A DNA stretch of 64,000 bases from UBA7398 sp964632545 (GCA_964632545.1 CAZWBQ010000002.1:67439-131438); one strand, 5' to 3'. Numbered from the stretch's first letter, positions 34,350 to 44,229 are shown. The notes: generated by a model from the sequence alone, not told the origin. Program-made: numbers and translations.

Positions 34350-36028
34350 ATCATCCCCATCCAGATTTAGGTTCACCAACAAAGTTAGTCGCTGGCGGTC
34401 TGCGAATAGTTGCACTCGGCGGTCTCGGCGAAATTGGTCGAAACATGACGGTTTTTGAAAATGATGGAAAATTATTGGTAGTTGATTGCGGCGTGCTATT
34501 TCCAGAAGAGAACCAGCCGGGTATTGATTTAATATTGCCAGATTTTTCGTACATCAGAGAAAGACTTGATGATATTGCGGGAATTTTCTTAACACACGGG
34601 CATGAAGATCATATTGGCGCAGTTCCATACTTACTTAGAGAGCGCGGCGATATCCCAGTTATTGGCACTGCGCTAACAATTGCATTCATAAAAGCAAAGT
34701 TAAAAGAACATCGGATCACAGCGATTACTCGCGAAGTCAAAGCTGGCATGCGTGAAAAAATCGGACCATTTGCAATGGAATATATTGCAGTAAACCATTC
34801 AATTCCAGATGCGCTTGCCGTAGCAATAACTACAACTGCGGGAACGATATTGCACACTGGTGATTTTAAGATGGATCAATTACCACTAGATGGTCGAATT
34901 ACTGATCTTACAACTTTTGCGCGGTTAGGAGCAGATGGTGTAGATCTATTTATGGTTGACTCAACAAATGCGGATGTTCCTGGATTCACGACTTCGGAAC
35001 GAGAAATTATGCCTGCGCTGGATCGAGTATTTAGAAGTACTCGCCGCAGAGTAGTTGTCGCGTCGTTTGCCTCACATGTGCATCGAATTCAACAGATTAT
35101 AAATACTGCAGAATCTCATAAACGAAAAGTTGTTTTTATGGGCCGTTCTATGGTGCGCAACATGAATTTAGCTGCAGATATGGGTTACTTAACAATCCCA
35201 AGCGGAGTGCTAATTGACGAAAAAGAGATGGATAATCACGGCGATAATTTGGTTTTAATTTGTACGGGATCACAAGGTGAACCGCTCGCAGCGCTTTCCC
35301 GGATGGCAAATGGTGATCATCAGATTCGAGTTGGTGAAGGTGACACCGTTGTTTTAGCTTCTTCGTTAATTCCCGGAAATGAAAATCCGGTTTATCGAGT
35401 TATCAACGAGTTAACTCGCTTTGGCGCACGTGTAGTACATAAAGCTAATGCGCTAGTACATGTTTCCGGACATGCCGCTGCCGGGGAGTTGCTCTATTGC
35501 TATAACATTGTTAAACCAAAACATGTCATGCCAATACATGGTGAATGGCGACATATGCGTGCGAATGCTGAACTTGCTATTCAAACTGGGGTTGCAAGAA
35601 AAAATACAGTGATAGTTGAAAATGGCATTGTCATAGACATGGTGGATCACAAAATTTCAGTTGCCGGCTCAGTGCCTTGTGGTTTTGTTTATGTCGATGG
35701 GCAGAGCATCGGTGATATAACAGAAAGCTCTTTAAAGGACCGAAGAATTTTAGGTGAAGAAGGATTTATTTCGGTAATAGTTGTTATAGATTCCCAAACC
35801 GGAAAGATTGTTGCCGGACCAGATATTCATGCACGTGGTTTTGCTGAAGACATTGCCCTTTTCGATGAAGTTAAATCTAGAATTGAAAAAGCTCTTGCTG
35901 TAGCTGTTACAGAGGGAATTAATGGAACGCACCAACTCTCGCAAATAATGCGGAAAACAGTTGGTAGTTGGGTGGGTGGCGAACATCGCCGACGACCAAT
36001 GATTGTTCCGGTTGTTATAGAAGTATGA
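34346..36028 (+). CDS. rnj: Ribonuclease J
   Basis: A 560-residue metallo-beta-lactamase/beta-CASP ribonuclease. The zinc motif HGHEDHIGAVPYL is near residue 85, followed by the beta-CASP domain with TGSQGEP and HVSGHAAAGEL and by the C-terminal domain. The start is a TTG overlapping the dapA stop (TTGA). RNase J has 5'-3' exo- and endonuclease activity and is coupled here with dapA, as in mycobacteria and streptomycetes. Confidence 0.95.
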   Translation: MNHPHPDLGSPTKLVAGGLRIVALGGLGEIGRNMTVFENDGKLLVVDCGVLFPEENQPGIDLILPDFSYIRERLDDIAGIFLTHGHEDHIGAVPYLLRERGDIPVIGTALTIAFIKAKLKEHRITAITREVKAGMREKIGPFAMEYIAVNHSIPDALAVAITTTAGTILHTGDFKMDQLPLDGRITDLTTFARLGADGVDLFMVDSTNADVPGFTTSEREIMPALDRVFRSTRRRVVVASFASHVHRIQQIINTAESHKRKVVFMGRSMVRNMNLAADMGYLTIPSGVLIDEKEMDNHGDNLVLICTGSQGEPLAALSRMANGDHQIRVGEGDTVVLASSLIPGNENPVYRVINELTRFGARVVHKANALVHVSGHAAAGELLYCYNIVKPKHVMPIHGEWRHMRANAELAIQTGVARKNTVIVENGIVIDMVDHKISVAGSVPCGFVYVDGQSIGDITESSLKDRRILGEEGFISVIVVIDSQTGKIVAGPDIHARGFAEDIALFDEVKSRIEKALAVAVTEGINGTHQLSQIMRKTVGSWVGGEHRRRPMIVPVVIEV

Positions 36029-36063
36029 CGGCGAGCCAGACCGCTTAGTTTTTCGCTTTCGAA

Positions 36064-36069
36064 TACGAT
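36064..36069 (+). promoter_or_regulatory. -10 element, leaderless promoter of ftsK
   Basis: TACGAT with eight bases to the ATG at 36078. Confidence 0.45.
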
Positions 36070-36077
36070 TGACGCTT

Positions 36078-38426
36078 ATGGCTAAGAAAAAGAGTTCTAA
36101 ATCTAACGGCTTATTTACCGGTCTTGGCCGCATCTTGAGTTCAATATGGCGTGCAATCGCTAAAGGACTCGGAGCAATCATCCGCTTTATTTCGCGTGGT
36201 GCAAAAGATTTAGATCCAGCACATCAACGTGATGGTTTTGCGTTACTTCTTTTCATTGCCGGGATAATTTCAGCAGCTACAACTTGGTGGCATCTAGATA
36301 ATATTTTTGGTCGTGCAATGCATTCCTTCTTTTATGGGGGCGTTGGTCGCCTTGCAATGGCAACTCCATTAATTCTTGGTTACTTTGCCTTTAGATTATT
36401 TAGAAATCCAACAGATAAAGCTGCAAACGGACGAATTACCATCGGTTCTTTGCTATTAATTTTAACTAGTACTGGATTGGCTCACTTATTAAATGGTTCT
36501 ACTGGAACCGGAACCACTGCAATGCATCACGGTGGCGGCTGGATTGGTTATGGAGTATCTACACCATTAGTAGCTTTAGTAACTTCAATGCTGGCAATTC
36601 CAATTTTGATTCTTCTTTTTGGCTTTGGACTATTAGTTGTCACCGCAACACCGGTCTCAGAAATTTTCACATTGGTAAAACGGCTTTTTACTGGAGCAAG
36701 TTCTAAAGTTGGAACGGCGGTTGCTGATCGTCGCGAACGCAAAATGGAAGAGTTTGAAATTTCAGAATCGCCCCCTTTTGAGTCACCACTAGTCGCGCAA
36801 CATTTAGACCACAGTGATTATGATGAAGAAGAAGAGCTTGATGAAGAGAGCTTTGACGAAGAATTTACCGTTGAAATTCCAACCGCCACAGGCACGGCAG
36901 ATGGAAATCCATTGCCAACTCCTGAAAAACCACTGCGCCCCGTACAAATGGTTCTGGCCTCCGACGATAGTTATGAACTTCCATCGATGGATTTATTGCG
37001 AGCTGGGCCAGCTTCAAAAACTAAGAGTAAAGCAAATGATTTAATAGTGGCGGCGCTTACTGAAGTATTCGCGCAATTTGATATTGATGCAGAAGTTACC
37101 GGATTCATGCGCGGACCTACGGTCACGCGCTATGAAGTAGAGCTTGGTTCTGGCGTAAAAGTTGAAGCGATCACTGCTTTAGGTAAGAACATCTCATATG
37201 CAGTTGCAAGTAGCGATGTGCGAATACTTTCGCCAATTCCTGGAAAATCTGCAGTTGGCATTGAAATTCCAAATACAGATCGCGAAATTGTTTCGCTCGG
37301 TGATGTTTTGCGCTCTGGTGTTGCTGGAAACGATCATCACCCAATGTTGATCGCGCTCGGCAAAGATGTTGAAGGTGCATTTATCTGCGCAAATCTTGCG
37401 AAAATGCCACATCTATTAGTTGCAGGTGCGACCGGTGCTGGCAAATCATCAATGATTAATTCACTTGTGACTTCGATTTTAATGCGCTCAACTCCAAATG
37501 ATGTGCGCATGATTTTGATTGATCCAAAGCGCGTAGAGCTAACCGCATATGACGGTGTTCCGCATTTAATTGCTCCGATTATTACCAACCCAAAGAAAGC
37601 CGCAGAGTCACTTGCATGGGTCGTACGAGAGATGGATATGCGTTATGACGATCTTTCTACTTATGGATTCCGTCATATCGATGATTTTAATAAAGCTGTT
37701 AGGACTGGAAAGTTAGCAAATCCAAATTCTTCAGATCGACCACTTGAACCTTATCCATATTTGCTCGTAGTAATTGACGAGTTAGCAGATTTAATGATGG
37801 TCGCAGCAAGAGATGTCGAAGATTGTATAGTCAGAATTACGCAATTAGCTCGCGCAGCTGGAATTCATTTAGTAATTGCAACGCAACGTCCAAGCGTAGA
37901 TATCGTTACTGGCTTAATCAAAGCAAATGTGCCATCGCGACTTTCATTTGCGACTAGTAGTTTGGCTGATTCTCGAGTTATTTTAGATACCCCTGGCGCT
38001 GAAAAATTAGTAGGTCAGGGTGATGGTTTATTCCTACCAATGGGAGCAAGTAAAGCGATGCGTATCCAAGGTGCCTATGTGTCGGAAAGAGAGATAGAGG
38101 CAGTGGTAAACCACGTGAAATCACAATTAGCTCCGGTTTATCGTGAAGATATTTTGGCACCGGTTCGCACGAGAGCAGTGATAGAAGATGATATTGGCGA
38201 TGATATGGATTTATTATTACAAGCAGTCGAATTAGTTGTTGGAACACAATTTGGTTCAACTTCAATGTTGCAGCGAAAACTTAGAATTGGTTTTGCAAAA
38301 GCTGGTCGCTTAATGGATTTAATGGAAAGTCGTGGAATTGTTGGTCCATCTGAAGGTTCGAAAGCACGTACCGTTTTGGTAAAACCCGAGGATCTCGAGG
38401 GAGTGTTGGCAGTACTCCAGGGGTGA
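36078..38426 (+). CDS. ftsK: DNA translocase FtsK
   Basis: A 782-residue protein. It has a basic N-terminus, four predicted membrane spans (about residues 50-200), an acidic linker rich in Glu/Asp (about 245-275), the alpha/beta RecA-like motor with Walker A AGATGAGKSSMINS and Walker B YLLVVIDELADLMM, and a C-terminal winged-helix gamma domain (ASMLQRKLRIGFAKAGRLMD-like). It pumps DNA at the septum during chromosome segregation. It is somewhat shorter than the usual actinobacterial proteins (about 880-920), mainly in the linker. A TTG three codons upstream overlaps the -10 and is not preferred. Confidence 0.95.
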   Translation: MAKKKSSKSNGLFTGLGRILSSIWRAIAKGLGAIIRFISRGAKDLDPAHQRDGFALLLFIAGIISAATTWWHLDNIFGRAMHSFFYGGVGRLAMATPLILGYFAFRLFRNPTDKAANGRITIGSLLLILTSTGLAHLLNGSTGTGTTAMHHGGGWIGYGVSTPLVALVTSMLAIPILILLFGFGLLVVTATPVSEIFTLVKRLFTGASSKVGTAVADRRERKMEEFEISESPPFESPLVAQHLDHSDYDEEEELDEESFDEEFTVEIPTATGTADGNPLPTPEKPLRPVQMVLASDDSYELPSMDLLRAGPASKTKSKANDLIVAALTEVFAQFDIDAEVTGFMRGPTVTRYEVELGSGVKVEAITALGKNISYAVASSDVRILSPIPGKSAVGIEIPNTDREIVSLGDVLRSGVAGNDHHPMLIALGKDVEGAFICANLAKMPHLLVAGATGAGKSSMINSLVTSILMRSTPNDVRMILIDPKRVELTAYDGVPHLIAPIITNPKKAAESLAWVVREMDMRYDDLSTYGFRHIDDFNKAVRTGKLANPNSSDRPLEPYPYLLVVIDELADLMMVAARDVEDCIVRITQLARAAGIHLVIATQRPSVDIVTGLIKANVPSRLSFATSSLADSRVILDTPGAEKLVGQGDGLFLPMGASKAMRIQGAYVSEREIEAVVNHVKSQLAPVYREDILAPVRTRAVIEDDIGDDMDLLLQAVELVVGTQFGSTSMLQRKLRIGFAKAGRLMDLMESRGIVGPSEGSKARTVLVKPEDLEGVLAVLQG

Positions 38427-38509
38427 TTTCACCGCTATTCACCCGATATTCACGAACCGAGGTTGATTCAAACCTTGTTATTCCCGTAACCTAGCCATTC
38501 CCAAATCGT

Positions 38510-38515
38510 TAGGTT
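38510..38515 (+). promoter_or_regulatory. -10 element, leaderless promoter of the RodZ-like gene
   Basis: TAGGTT with nine bases to the ATG at 38525. The rest of the 98-base ftsK gap shows no terminator. Confidence 0.4.
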
Positions 38516-38524
38516 CTCGAAATT

Positions 38525-39247
38525 ATGTCACTAGGTTCCGCGTTAAAGAGTGCACGTACTGCAACGGGATTATCTGTTGAAGAACTTGCAGCGCGCACCC
38601 GTATTCGTGGGACGTTAATAAAAGAATTAGAAAATAACAATTTCATTAATTGTGGCGGTGACACCTACGCTCGCGGACATATTAGAACCATTGCGAAAAC
38701 CCTTGGTATTGATGGCGATCAATTATTATCAGAGTTTAGTGAGGCGTTTGCTCCTGAAGAGCGACCAATGATGGATCTGTTAGTTGAAAATAGTGCAACC
38801 AAGCCACCTCGCGAACGCAAACCAATTTCATGGAAAGCGCTATCTGGAATTGCAGCTTCGATAGTTATAGTTGTAGCTTCAGTCCAATTTGTTGTCGTGA
38901 TAAATAAATCTAGAGAGAATGTTAAGCCACTAGCAATTAATGCAAATACATCTACAACAAAAGATCCTGTTGTCGCAACAAAAGTTACTGGCGTCAATTT
39001 AAAATTAACTGGAATAAATGGCGTTTCCTGGATCGGAATTTTCGATAGTTCAAATAATCAAATTTACAGCGGCCGAATATCTAAGGGTGAATCGCAAATT
39101 TTTACCGATGATCAATCACTTTATGTTGTGATCGGAAATGCCGGAGCTATTAATGTAAATCTAAACGGTGCTGATTTAGGCGTAACTGGCGCAGTTGGTG
39201 AAGTTGTTCGGATGCAATTCACACCAACTGGATCTACCCAAGGTTAA
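38525..39247 (+). CDS. RodZ-like protein: XRE helix-turn-helix, membrane span, DUF4115
   Basis: A 240-residue protein. The cytoplasmic helix-turn-helix (residues about 1-75; LGSALKSARTATGLSVEELA) is followed by a membrane span near 108-128 (GIAASIVIVVASVQFVVVI) and an external beta-rich DUF4115 domain (about 155-235). This is the layout of RodZ, which links MreB to the cell wall in rods. In actinobacteria without a classical MreB system its role is less clear. The position between ftsK and rimO is conserved. Confidence 0.85.
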   Translation: MSLGSALKSARTATGLSVEELAARTRIRGTLIKELENNNFINCGGDTYARGHIRTIAKTLGIDGDQLLSEFSEAFAPEERPMMDLLVENSATKPPRERKPISWKALSGIAASIVIVVASVQFVVVINKSRENVKPLAINANTSTTKDPVVATKVTGVNLKLTGINGVSWIGIFDSSNNQIYSGRISKGESQIFTDDQSLYVVIGNAGAINVNLNGADLGVTGAVGEVVRMQFTPTGSTQG

Positions 39248-39284
39248 TTCTTAGTTTCACCGCAACAATTCAGAACTTTCCAAG

Positions 39285-39290
39285 TACTAT
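39285..39290 (+). promoter_or_regulatory. -10 element, leaderless promoter of rimO
   Basis: TACTAT with seven bases to the ATG at 39298. Confidence 0.5.
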
Positions 39291-39297
39291 TTGCTAA

Positions 39298-40695
39298 ATG
39301 ACCACACGCACCGTAGCGCTCGTAACTCTGGGCTGTGCTCGAAACGATGTGGATTCTGAAGAGTTAGCTGGCAGATTAGCTGCCGATGGCTGGACACTTG
39401 TCGAAGATGCCGCAAATGCAGATATTGCGCTAGTTAATACCTGCGGTTTTATTGAAACAGCAAAAAAGGATTCAATTGATGCGTTAATGCAAGCCCATTC
39501 ATTAAAAGCTGATGGCAAATTGCGCGCAGTAGTTGCAGTTGGTTGTATGGCAGAGAGATACGGAAAAGAGTTAGCGACAGCTCTTCCAGAAGCGGATGCA
39601 ATTTTAGGATTTGATGATTATCAAGATATTTCTAAACGACTTAATACAATTTTGAGCGGTGGATCAGTAGATATTCATGCCCCTAGAGATCGCAGAACCA
39701 TACTTCCAATCTCGCCGATAGAGCGGCAGAGCGTTGCTGAAAATACTAAGTCTAAGTTTGGTCAAGGTGCAAGATTGATTAGAAAACGCTTGGACAACGC
39801 GCCAATTGCATCTCTCAAAATTGCAACTGGTTGCGACCGCCGCTGTACTTTTTGTGCGATCCCACAATTTCGTGGATCTTTTGTTTCTAGACCGCCAACT
39901 GAGATTATTGAAGAAGCTAAATGGTTAGCTTCGAACGGTGTCAGTGAAATATTCTTAGTATCTGAGAACACAACCTCTTACGGTAAAGATTTTGGTGATT
40001 TGAAATTAATGGAAGCAATGCTTCCTGAACTTTCCAAAATTGATGGAATTGAGCGAATTAGACTTTCATATTTACAACCCGCAGAAATTAGACCATCACT
40101 ATTGCAGGCGATGATTTCGACGGAGAAAGTAATGCCTTACTTCGATATTTCATTTCAACATTCCAGCGGAACTTTACTTCGACGAATGCGACGTTTCGGA
40201 GATTCTGAGAAATTCTTACTTTTGTTATCGCAAATTCGAGCCCTTTCCCCGCAAGCAGGAATCCGCTCTAACTTTATTGTTGGATTTCCTGGCGAAACGG
40301 TTGCCGAGTATGAAGAGCTTAAAAATTTCATTATTGAATCTAACTTAGATGCGATTGGAATTTTTGGGTATTCTGATGAAGATGGAACTGAAGCTTTAAC
40401 ATTAGAGAATAAAGTAGTTCAAGAAGTAATTGATGAGCGAGTTTCAGAATTAGCAACCCTCACTGAAGAGTTAACCTATGAACGTGCACAAGCGCGGGTT
40501 GGCGAGCGAGTTCGAGTTCTTATTGAAGATGAAGCTGCGCAAGAGGGTAGAGCAGAGCATCAGGGACCAGAAGTTGATACTTCGACATTTATTACATCCC
40601 CAGGTCGTCCTACCTCGGGTTATAAAATTGGCGATTATGTGGATGCAGTTGTCACAGAAATTGCTGGCGCGGACTTGGTAGCTCAACCATTATGA
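39298..40695 (+). CDS. rimO: Ribosomal protein S12 methylthiotransferase
   Basis: A 465-residue radical-SAM methylthiotransferase. The N-terminal UPF0004 domain has cluster cysteines in TLGCARNDVDS, NTCGFIETAKKDS and AVGCMAERYG. The radical-SAM CxxxCxxC is GCDRRCTFCAIPQFRGS, and a TRAM domain is C-terminal. The D-V-D-S and FIETAKKDS segments distinguish it from MiaB, encoded separately at 50.8 kb. It modifies Asp of ribosomal protein S12. Confidence 0.94.
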   Translation: MTTRTVALVTLGCARNDVDSEELAGRLAADGWTLVEDAANADIALVNTCGFIETAKKDSIDALMQAHSLKADGKLRAVVAVGCMAERYGKELATALPEADAILGFDDYQDISKRLNTILSGGSVDIHAPRDRRTILPISPIERQSVAENTKSKFGQGARLIRKRLDNAPIASLKIATGCDRRCTFCAIPQFRGSFVSRPPTEIIEEAKWLASNGVSEIFLVSENTTSYGKDFGDLKLMEAMLPELSKIDGIERIRLSYLQPAEIRPSLLQAMISTEKVMPYFDISFQHSSGTLLRRMRRFGDSEKFLLLLSQIRALSPQAGIRSNFIVGFPGETVAEYEELKNFIIESNLDAIGIFGYSDEDGTEALTLENKVVQEVIDERVSELATLTEELTYERAQARVGERVRVLIEDEAAQEGRAEHQGPEVDTSTFITSPGRPTSGYKIGDYVDAVVTEIAGADLVAQPL

Positions 40696-41225
40696 GAAAT
40701 TTAAATCTGCCAAACTCTCTCACGATAATTAGAATTTTAGCTTTACCTTTTTGCGCTTATGCTCTATTCAAAAACGGTGGCGATGACTCAACTTGGCGAA
40801 TTATCGCTTGGTGTTTATTTTTCATAGTAGGAATGACCGACAGCCTTGATGGCAAGATAGCTCGGAGTCGAAATCAAGTTACGCCGCTTGGAACTTTTTT
40901 AGATCCAATCGCGGATAAAGCTGTTATTGGAACCGCTCTGATAGGACTATCACTTTTAGGGGATATGCCTTGGTGGATCACAATATTCATCCTAGGAAGA
41001 GAAATTTTAGTAACCATTTTGAGATTACTAGTAATAAAGCGTGGCGTTATCCCAGCAAGCAAAGGCGGGAAGATTAAAACGTTAACTCAGAATTTTTCAG
41101 TTGGTTTTTACATCTTGCCATTGCCATCATTTTTGTTTTTACCACGCGATATATTTTTAGGGGTGGCGCTAGTTCTTACCTTTGTTACAGGTATTGACTA
41201 TCTAAGAAAAGCGATTACAAAGTGA
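40692..41225 (+). CDS. pgsA: CDP-diacylglycerol-glycerol-3-phosphate 3-phosphatidyltransferase
   Basis: A 177-residue CDP-alcohol phosphatidyltransferase with about four to five spans. The family motif D-x2-DG-x2-AR-x8-G-x3-D-x3-D is present as DSLDGKIARSRNQVTPLGTF continuing LDPIADK. The order rimO-pgsA-cinA argues for phosphatidylglycerophosphate synthase. It overlaps rimO and cinA by four bases each. Confidence 0.93.
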   Translation: MRNLNLPNSLTIIRILALPFCAYALFKNGGDDSTWRIIAWCLFFIVGMTDSLDGKIARSRNQVTPLGTFLDPIADKAVIGTALIGLSLLGDMPWWITIFILGREILVTILRLLVIKRGVIPASKGGKIKTLTQNFSVGFYILPLPSFLFLPRDIFLGVALVLTFVTGIDYLRKAITK

Positions 41226-41728
41226 GAAACTCCGCAATTCACGAGTTGTCTGAATCACTGGTAAAAACTCTGGTGCATAGAGGTGAAACGATCACAACTG
41301 CAGAATCAATCACCGGCGGATTGATAAGTGCGGCAATCACTGATATTCCTGGCGCTTCGCAAGTTTTCTTAGGTGGTGTAGTTTCTTATTCAAATGAAAT
41401 GAAAAAAGATGAGTTAGGAATATCTGCTGCAGATATTAAGAAAGTTGGCGTGGTCTCTGAAGCAATTGCGGTTGCGATGGCACTTGCGATTAAGAATAAA
41501 ATGAATAGCACTTGGGCGATTTCTAGCACCGGAGTTGCGGGCCCGGGCCCTTCAGACGGTGTTCCAGCTGGCACAGTTTGGATCGGAATTGCAGGGCCAA
41601 AAATTGCCCAAGGAATTGAACTTTCAATCGCTGGTAAACGGGAAATTGTTCGACTCGGCGCGGTAGAAAGCGCGCTTGGGGCATTTGAGCGTATTCTTGC
41701 CTCTTGTAATTCAACTAAGAAGAAGTAA
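41222..41728 (+). CDS. pncC: CinA C-terminal-type nicotinamide-nucleotide amidase
   Basis: A 168-residue single-domain protein of the CinA_C family. TTAESITGGLISAAITDIPGAS (read in part), the YSNEMK segment and STGVAGPGPSDGVPAGTVWIG are characteristic. The enzyme hydrolyses NMN to nicotinate mononucleotide. The N-terminal ADP-ribose pyrophosphatase domain of full CinA is absent. The start is a GTG overlapping the pgsA stop. It is followed by clgR, as in other actinobacteria. Confidence 0.92.
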   Translation: MRNSAIHELSESLVKTLVHRGETITTAESITGGLISAAITDIPGASQVFLGGVVSYSNEMKKDELGISAADIKKVGVVSEAIAVAMALAIKNKMNSTWAISSTGVAGPGPSDGVPAGTVWIGIAGPKIAQGIELSIAGKREIVRLGAVESALGAFERILASCNSTKKK

Positions 41729-41746
41729 GTAGTGAAAGGAGCGGTT

Positions 41747-42043
41747 ATGGAGTTGATGCGCACTCATATCGGTCAATCTCTTCGCGCTGCTCGAATTCAA
41801 CAAGGTCGCACGCTTCGCGCAGTTGCATCAGATGCACGAGTTTCGCTTGGATATTTATCTGAAGTTGAACGTGGTCAGAAGGAAGCATCATCAGAATTAT
41901 TAAATGCAATTTGTTCAGCGTTAAACCTTTCACTAGCCACAGTACTTACGGACGTCATCGATTTGGTGAAACGTCACGAGACCCCAGTACTTACCGTCGT
42001 TCCAGCATCTGAAGTTGAACTTTCAGATGTAAACGCAGCGTAA
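41747..42043 (+). CDS. clgR: ClgR-like XRE-family transcriptional regulator
   Basis: A 98-residue protein, almost entirely a helix-turn-helix of the XRE type (IGQSLRAARIQQGRTLRAVA then VSLGYLSEVERGQKEASSELL). Its size, sequence and location after cinA and upstream of the recA region match ClgR, the activator of clp protease and other stress genes in Corynebacterium, Streptomyces and Mycobacterium. The ATG at 41747 follows AAAGGAG; the upstream GTG at 41732 would include that ribosome site in the coding region. Confidence 0.88.
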   Translation: MELMRTHIGQSLRAARIQQGRTLRAVASDARVSLGYLSEVERGQKEASSELLNAICSALNLSLATVLTDVIDLVKRHETPVLTVVPASEVELSDVNAA

Positions 42044-42051
42044 GTACTCTT

Positions 42052-42588
42052 GTGGCAGAACCAATATTTCGCGCTACCTATCAACACCAGAGCGGCATTC
42101 ATAGGCGCACTCGCGGCGCAATCCTGGAAGCAGCGCAATTATTAGTTAAAGATTTTGGATTGCACCATACGAATATGATTGATATCGCTGATCGCGCACA
42201 AGTTTCTCGAGCATCTTTATATAATCATTTTCGCGACAAGAATGAAGTTTTTGTAGCGTTGCTAGGGGTAGAGATTGATCGCATTGCCGCGCTCGCTAAG
42301 GTTTCTGGTTCGCGCAGCGAATCCCTATTTTTGATTTCACAAGAAATCTCGACACATGAAGCGCTTCGCTCAGCGCTCGAACATGATCCAGCTGCAATTG
42401 CAGTTGCGCTATCGGCTAGAGAACATGAGTTATGGGTTCGAATTTATCGCCACCTTGCTGAGATTTTTGCTTCCGATGCGGTTGGTATCGGCATGATCGT
42501 TCGCTGGCTACTTGGGCAAGTGACAGCGCCACTCTCTGAAGATCATTCAAAATTGCAAGCTGATCGTTTAATTCGCGCGCTTTCATAA
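42052..42588 (+). CDS. TetR-family transcriptional regulator
   Basis: A 178-residue regulator with an N-terminal TetR helix-turn-helix (TRGAILEAAQLLVKDFGL, then IADRAQVSRASLYNHFRDKNE) and a helical ligand-binding domain with no recognisable specificity. The start is a GTG nine bases after clgR. It lies between clgR and DUF3046, where most actinobacteria have nothing, and is the nearest one-component regulator to the hydroxyproline cassette, although it is not adjacent to it. The target is unknown. Confidence 0.85.
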   Translation: MAEPIFRATYQHQSGIHRRTRGAILEAAQLLVKDFGLHHTNMIDIADRAQVSRASLYNHFRDKNEVFVALLGVEIDRIAALAKVSGSRSESLFLISQEISTHEALRSALEHDPAAIAVALSAREHELWVRIYRHLAEIFASDAVGIGMIVRWLLGQVTAPLSEDHSKLQADRLIRALS

Positions 42589-42603
42589 GTAAGAAATTTT
42601 TAA

Positions 42604-42801
42604 ATGCGTAATACTGAATTGCGACGTCGCATGGCGGAGTATTTAGGGGAGGATTGGGCACCTTCTTACGCAAAAGATATTGTGCACGCAGAATTGGGCG
42701 GACATACAGTTGAAGAAGCGCTGGCAATTGGCACGGAACCGGGTGATATTTGGCGAGCAATCTGTCGTCATAATCCAGATATGCCAAAGCACCTGATTTA
42801 A
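42604..42801 (+). CDS. DUF3046 protein
   Basis: A 65-residue protein of an actinobacteria-specific family normally encoded directly before recA. It matches the family pattern: LRRRMAEYLGEDWAPSYAKD, LGGHTVEEALAIGTEPGDIWRAIC. The function is unknown. Here recA is about 6.4 kb downstream because the hydroxyproline genes intervene. Confidence 0.85.
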   Translation: MRNTELRRRMAEYLGEDWAPSYAKDIVHAELGGHTVEEALAIGTEPGDIWRAICRHNPDMPKHLI

Positions 42802-42837
42802 CCTATTAAGATTTAACTAATCGAGAGGCGCTTGTAA

Positions 42838-44226
42838 ATGCAAGATATTAATTCTTTGATAACAAAAGCCGTTTCTGCGCGCGAAAGTTTTCGGAAGTGG
42901 GATCGGTTTCAGATTGTTGAACTCTTAGAAACAATTGCAGATAATTTGGACGGCGCTGCTTCAGAATTGATACCAATTGCAGGACGCGAAACAAATTTAA
43001 CGGAAGTTCGCTTAACAGGCGAAGTTGGTCGCATGTCAGGGCAGTGGCGACATATGGCGGCTGTATTAAAAAAAGGTGACTACATCGGAACTGTAATTGA
43101 TGGCGCAGACTCAACGCTCCAACCGCCTCGCCCTGAACTTCGAAAGACCACTGTGCCAATAGGAATTGTTGGAGTTTTTGGAGCTAGCAATTTTCCATTT
43201 GCATTCGGTGTTGCTGGCTGCGATACAGCGTCTGCAATTGCGGCCGGCTGTCCAGTAATAATTAAAGCGCACCCAGGTCATATCGAAACTTCTAGAAAAG
43301 TATTTCATTTAATGGAAGCAGCTGCTAAATCTTGCGGTGCTCCTGATGGTTTGCTTAATTTAGTTGAAGAATTTGAGGCGGGAATTGAATTTGTAAAACA
43401 TAAAGATGTTAGCGCCGTAGCATTTACTGGCTCGACACCAGGCGGCAGAGCGTTATTTGATATTGCACAAGCTCGCAAAGATCCGATCCCATTTTATGGC
43501 GAACTTGGTGGCCTGAATCCAATTTTTGTAACAGAGGAAGCCGCAGTTAAAAATGGTAAAACAGTAGCTCAAGGATTTTTGGATTCAGTAAACCTAGGAG
43601 CTGGACAGTTCTGTACTAAACCTGGTTATTTAATATTAGTAAATGGGGAATCTGTTCGCAATGAAATTAAAAATCTAGTACCAACAGTAGCTACTCATGC
43701 CATGTTAAATTCGAAAATTCGAGAAGCCCACGATTTAAATAGAAGCGCTTACGCTGGATTGCCATATGTTAAATTATTGGCGCAAGCAGTAGCGAGTAGC
43801 GATGCCATCGAACCAATAACGATATTTGAAATATCTGCCGTAGATTTATTAGCAAACACTGAAGTAACTTTGCAGGAGGTATTCGGACCAACAGCAGTAG
43901 TTGTAAATTGTCAGAGCAATGAAGAGGCACTTAAAGTGGCAAATGCCTTTCATGGAACACTTGCTTCTGGTATTCATGGCGAAGCTGCTGATCGAATTAT
44001 TGGGCTCGGACTTCTAGATATATTAGTTCGAATTAGCGGTCGAGTAATTTGGAATAGTTGGCCAACTGGGGTTGCAGTGACGTGGGCAATGCACCATGGT
44101 GGACCCTATCCCGCAAGCACTAATTCACTATTCACTTCAGTAGGCGCAGATAGCATCAAACGATTCCGTAGACCAGTTGTATTCCAAAATATGCCGACTG
44201 AACTATTGCCGGTAGAACTGAAATAA
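42838..44226 (+). CDS. 2,5-dioxopentanoate (alpha-ketoglutarate semialdehyde) dehydrogenase
   Basis: A 462-residue aldehyde dehydrogenase of the KGSADH type. It shows FGASNFPFAFGVAGCDTASA and the IIKAHPGH segment, FTGSTPGGR, the general-base glutamate in YGELGGLNP and the catalytic cysteine in NLGAGQFCTKPG. It would oxidise 2-oxoglutarate semialdehyde to 2-oxoglutarate, the last step of hydroxyproline breakdown. It has a ribosome site (GAGAGGCG) and runs on the plus strand, convergent with the other cassette genes and separated from them by only three bases. Corresponds to LhpG of pseudomonads. Confidence 0.88.
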   Translation: MQDINSLITKAVSARESFRKWDRFQIVELLETIADNLDGAASELIPIAGRETNLTEVRLTGEVGRMSGQWRHMAAVLKKGDYIGTVIDGADSTLQPPRPELRKTTVPIGIVGVFGASNFPFAFGVAGCDTASAIAAGCPVIIKAHPGHIETSRKVFHLMEAAAKSCGAPDGLLNLVEEFEAGIEFVKHKDVSAVAFTGSTPGGRALFDIAQARKDPIPFYGELGGLNPIFVTEEAAVKNGKTVAQGFLDSVNLGAGQFCTKPGYLILVNGESVRNEIKNLVPTVATHAMLNSKIREAHDLNRSAYAGLPYVKLLAQAVASSDAIEPITIFEISAVDLLANTEVTLQEVFGPTAVVVNCQSNEEALKVANAFHGTLASGIHGEAADRIIGLGLLDILVRISGRVIWNSWPTGVAVTWAMHHGGPYPASTNSLFTSVGADSIKRFRRPVVFQNMPTELLPVELK

Positions 44227-44229
44227 AAA

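Noticed and set aside
41732..42588. The TetR gene as dedicated regulator of the hydroxyproline cassette
   Set aside because: It is separated from the cassette by DUF3046 and lies in the clgR group; no shared operator was found, so the link is only noted as possible.
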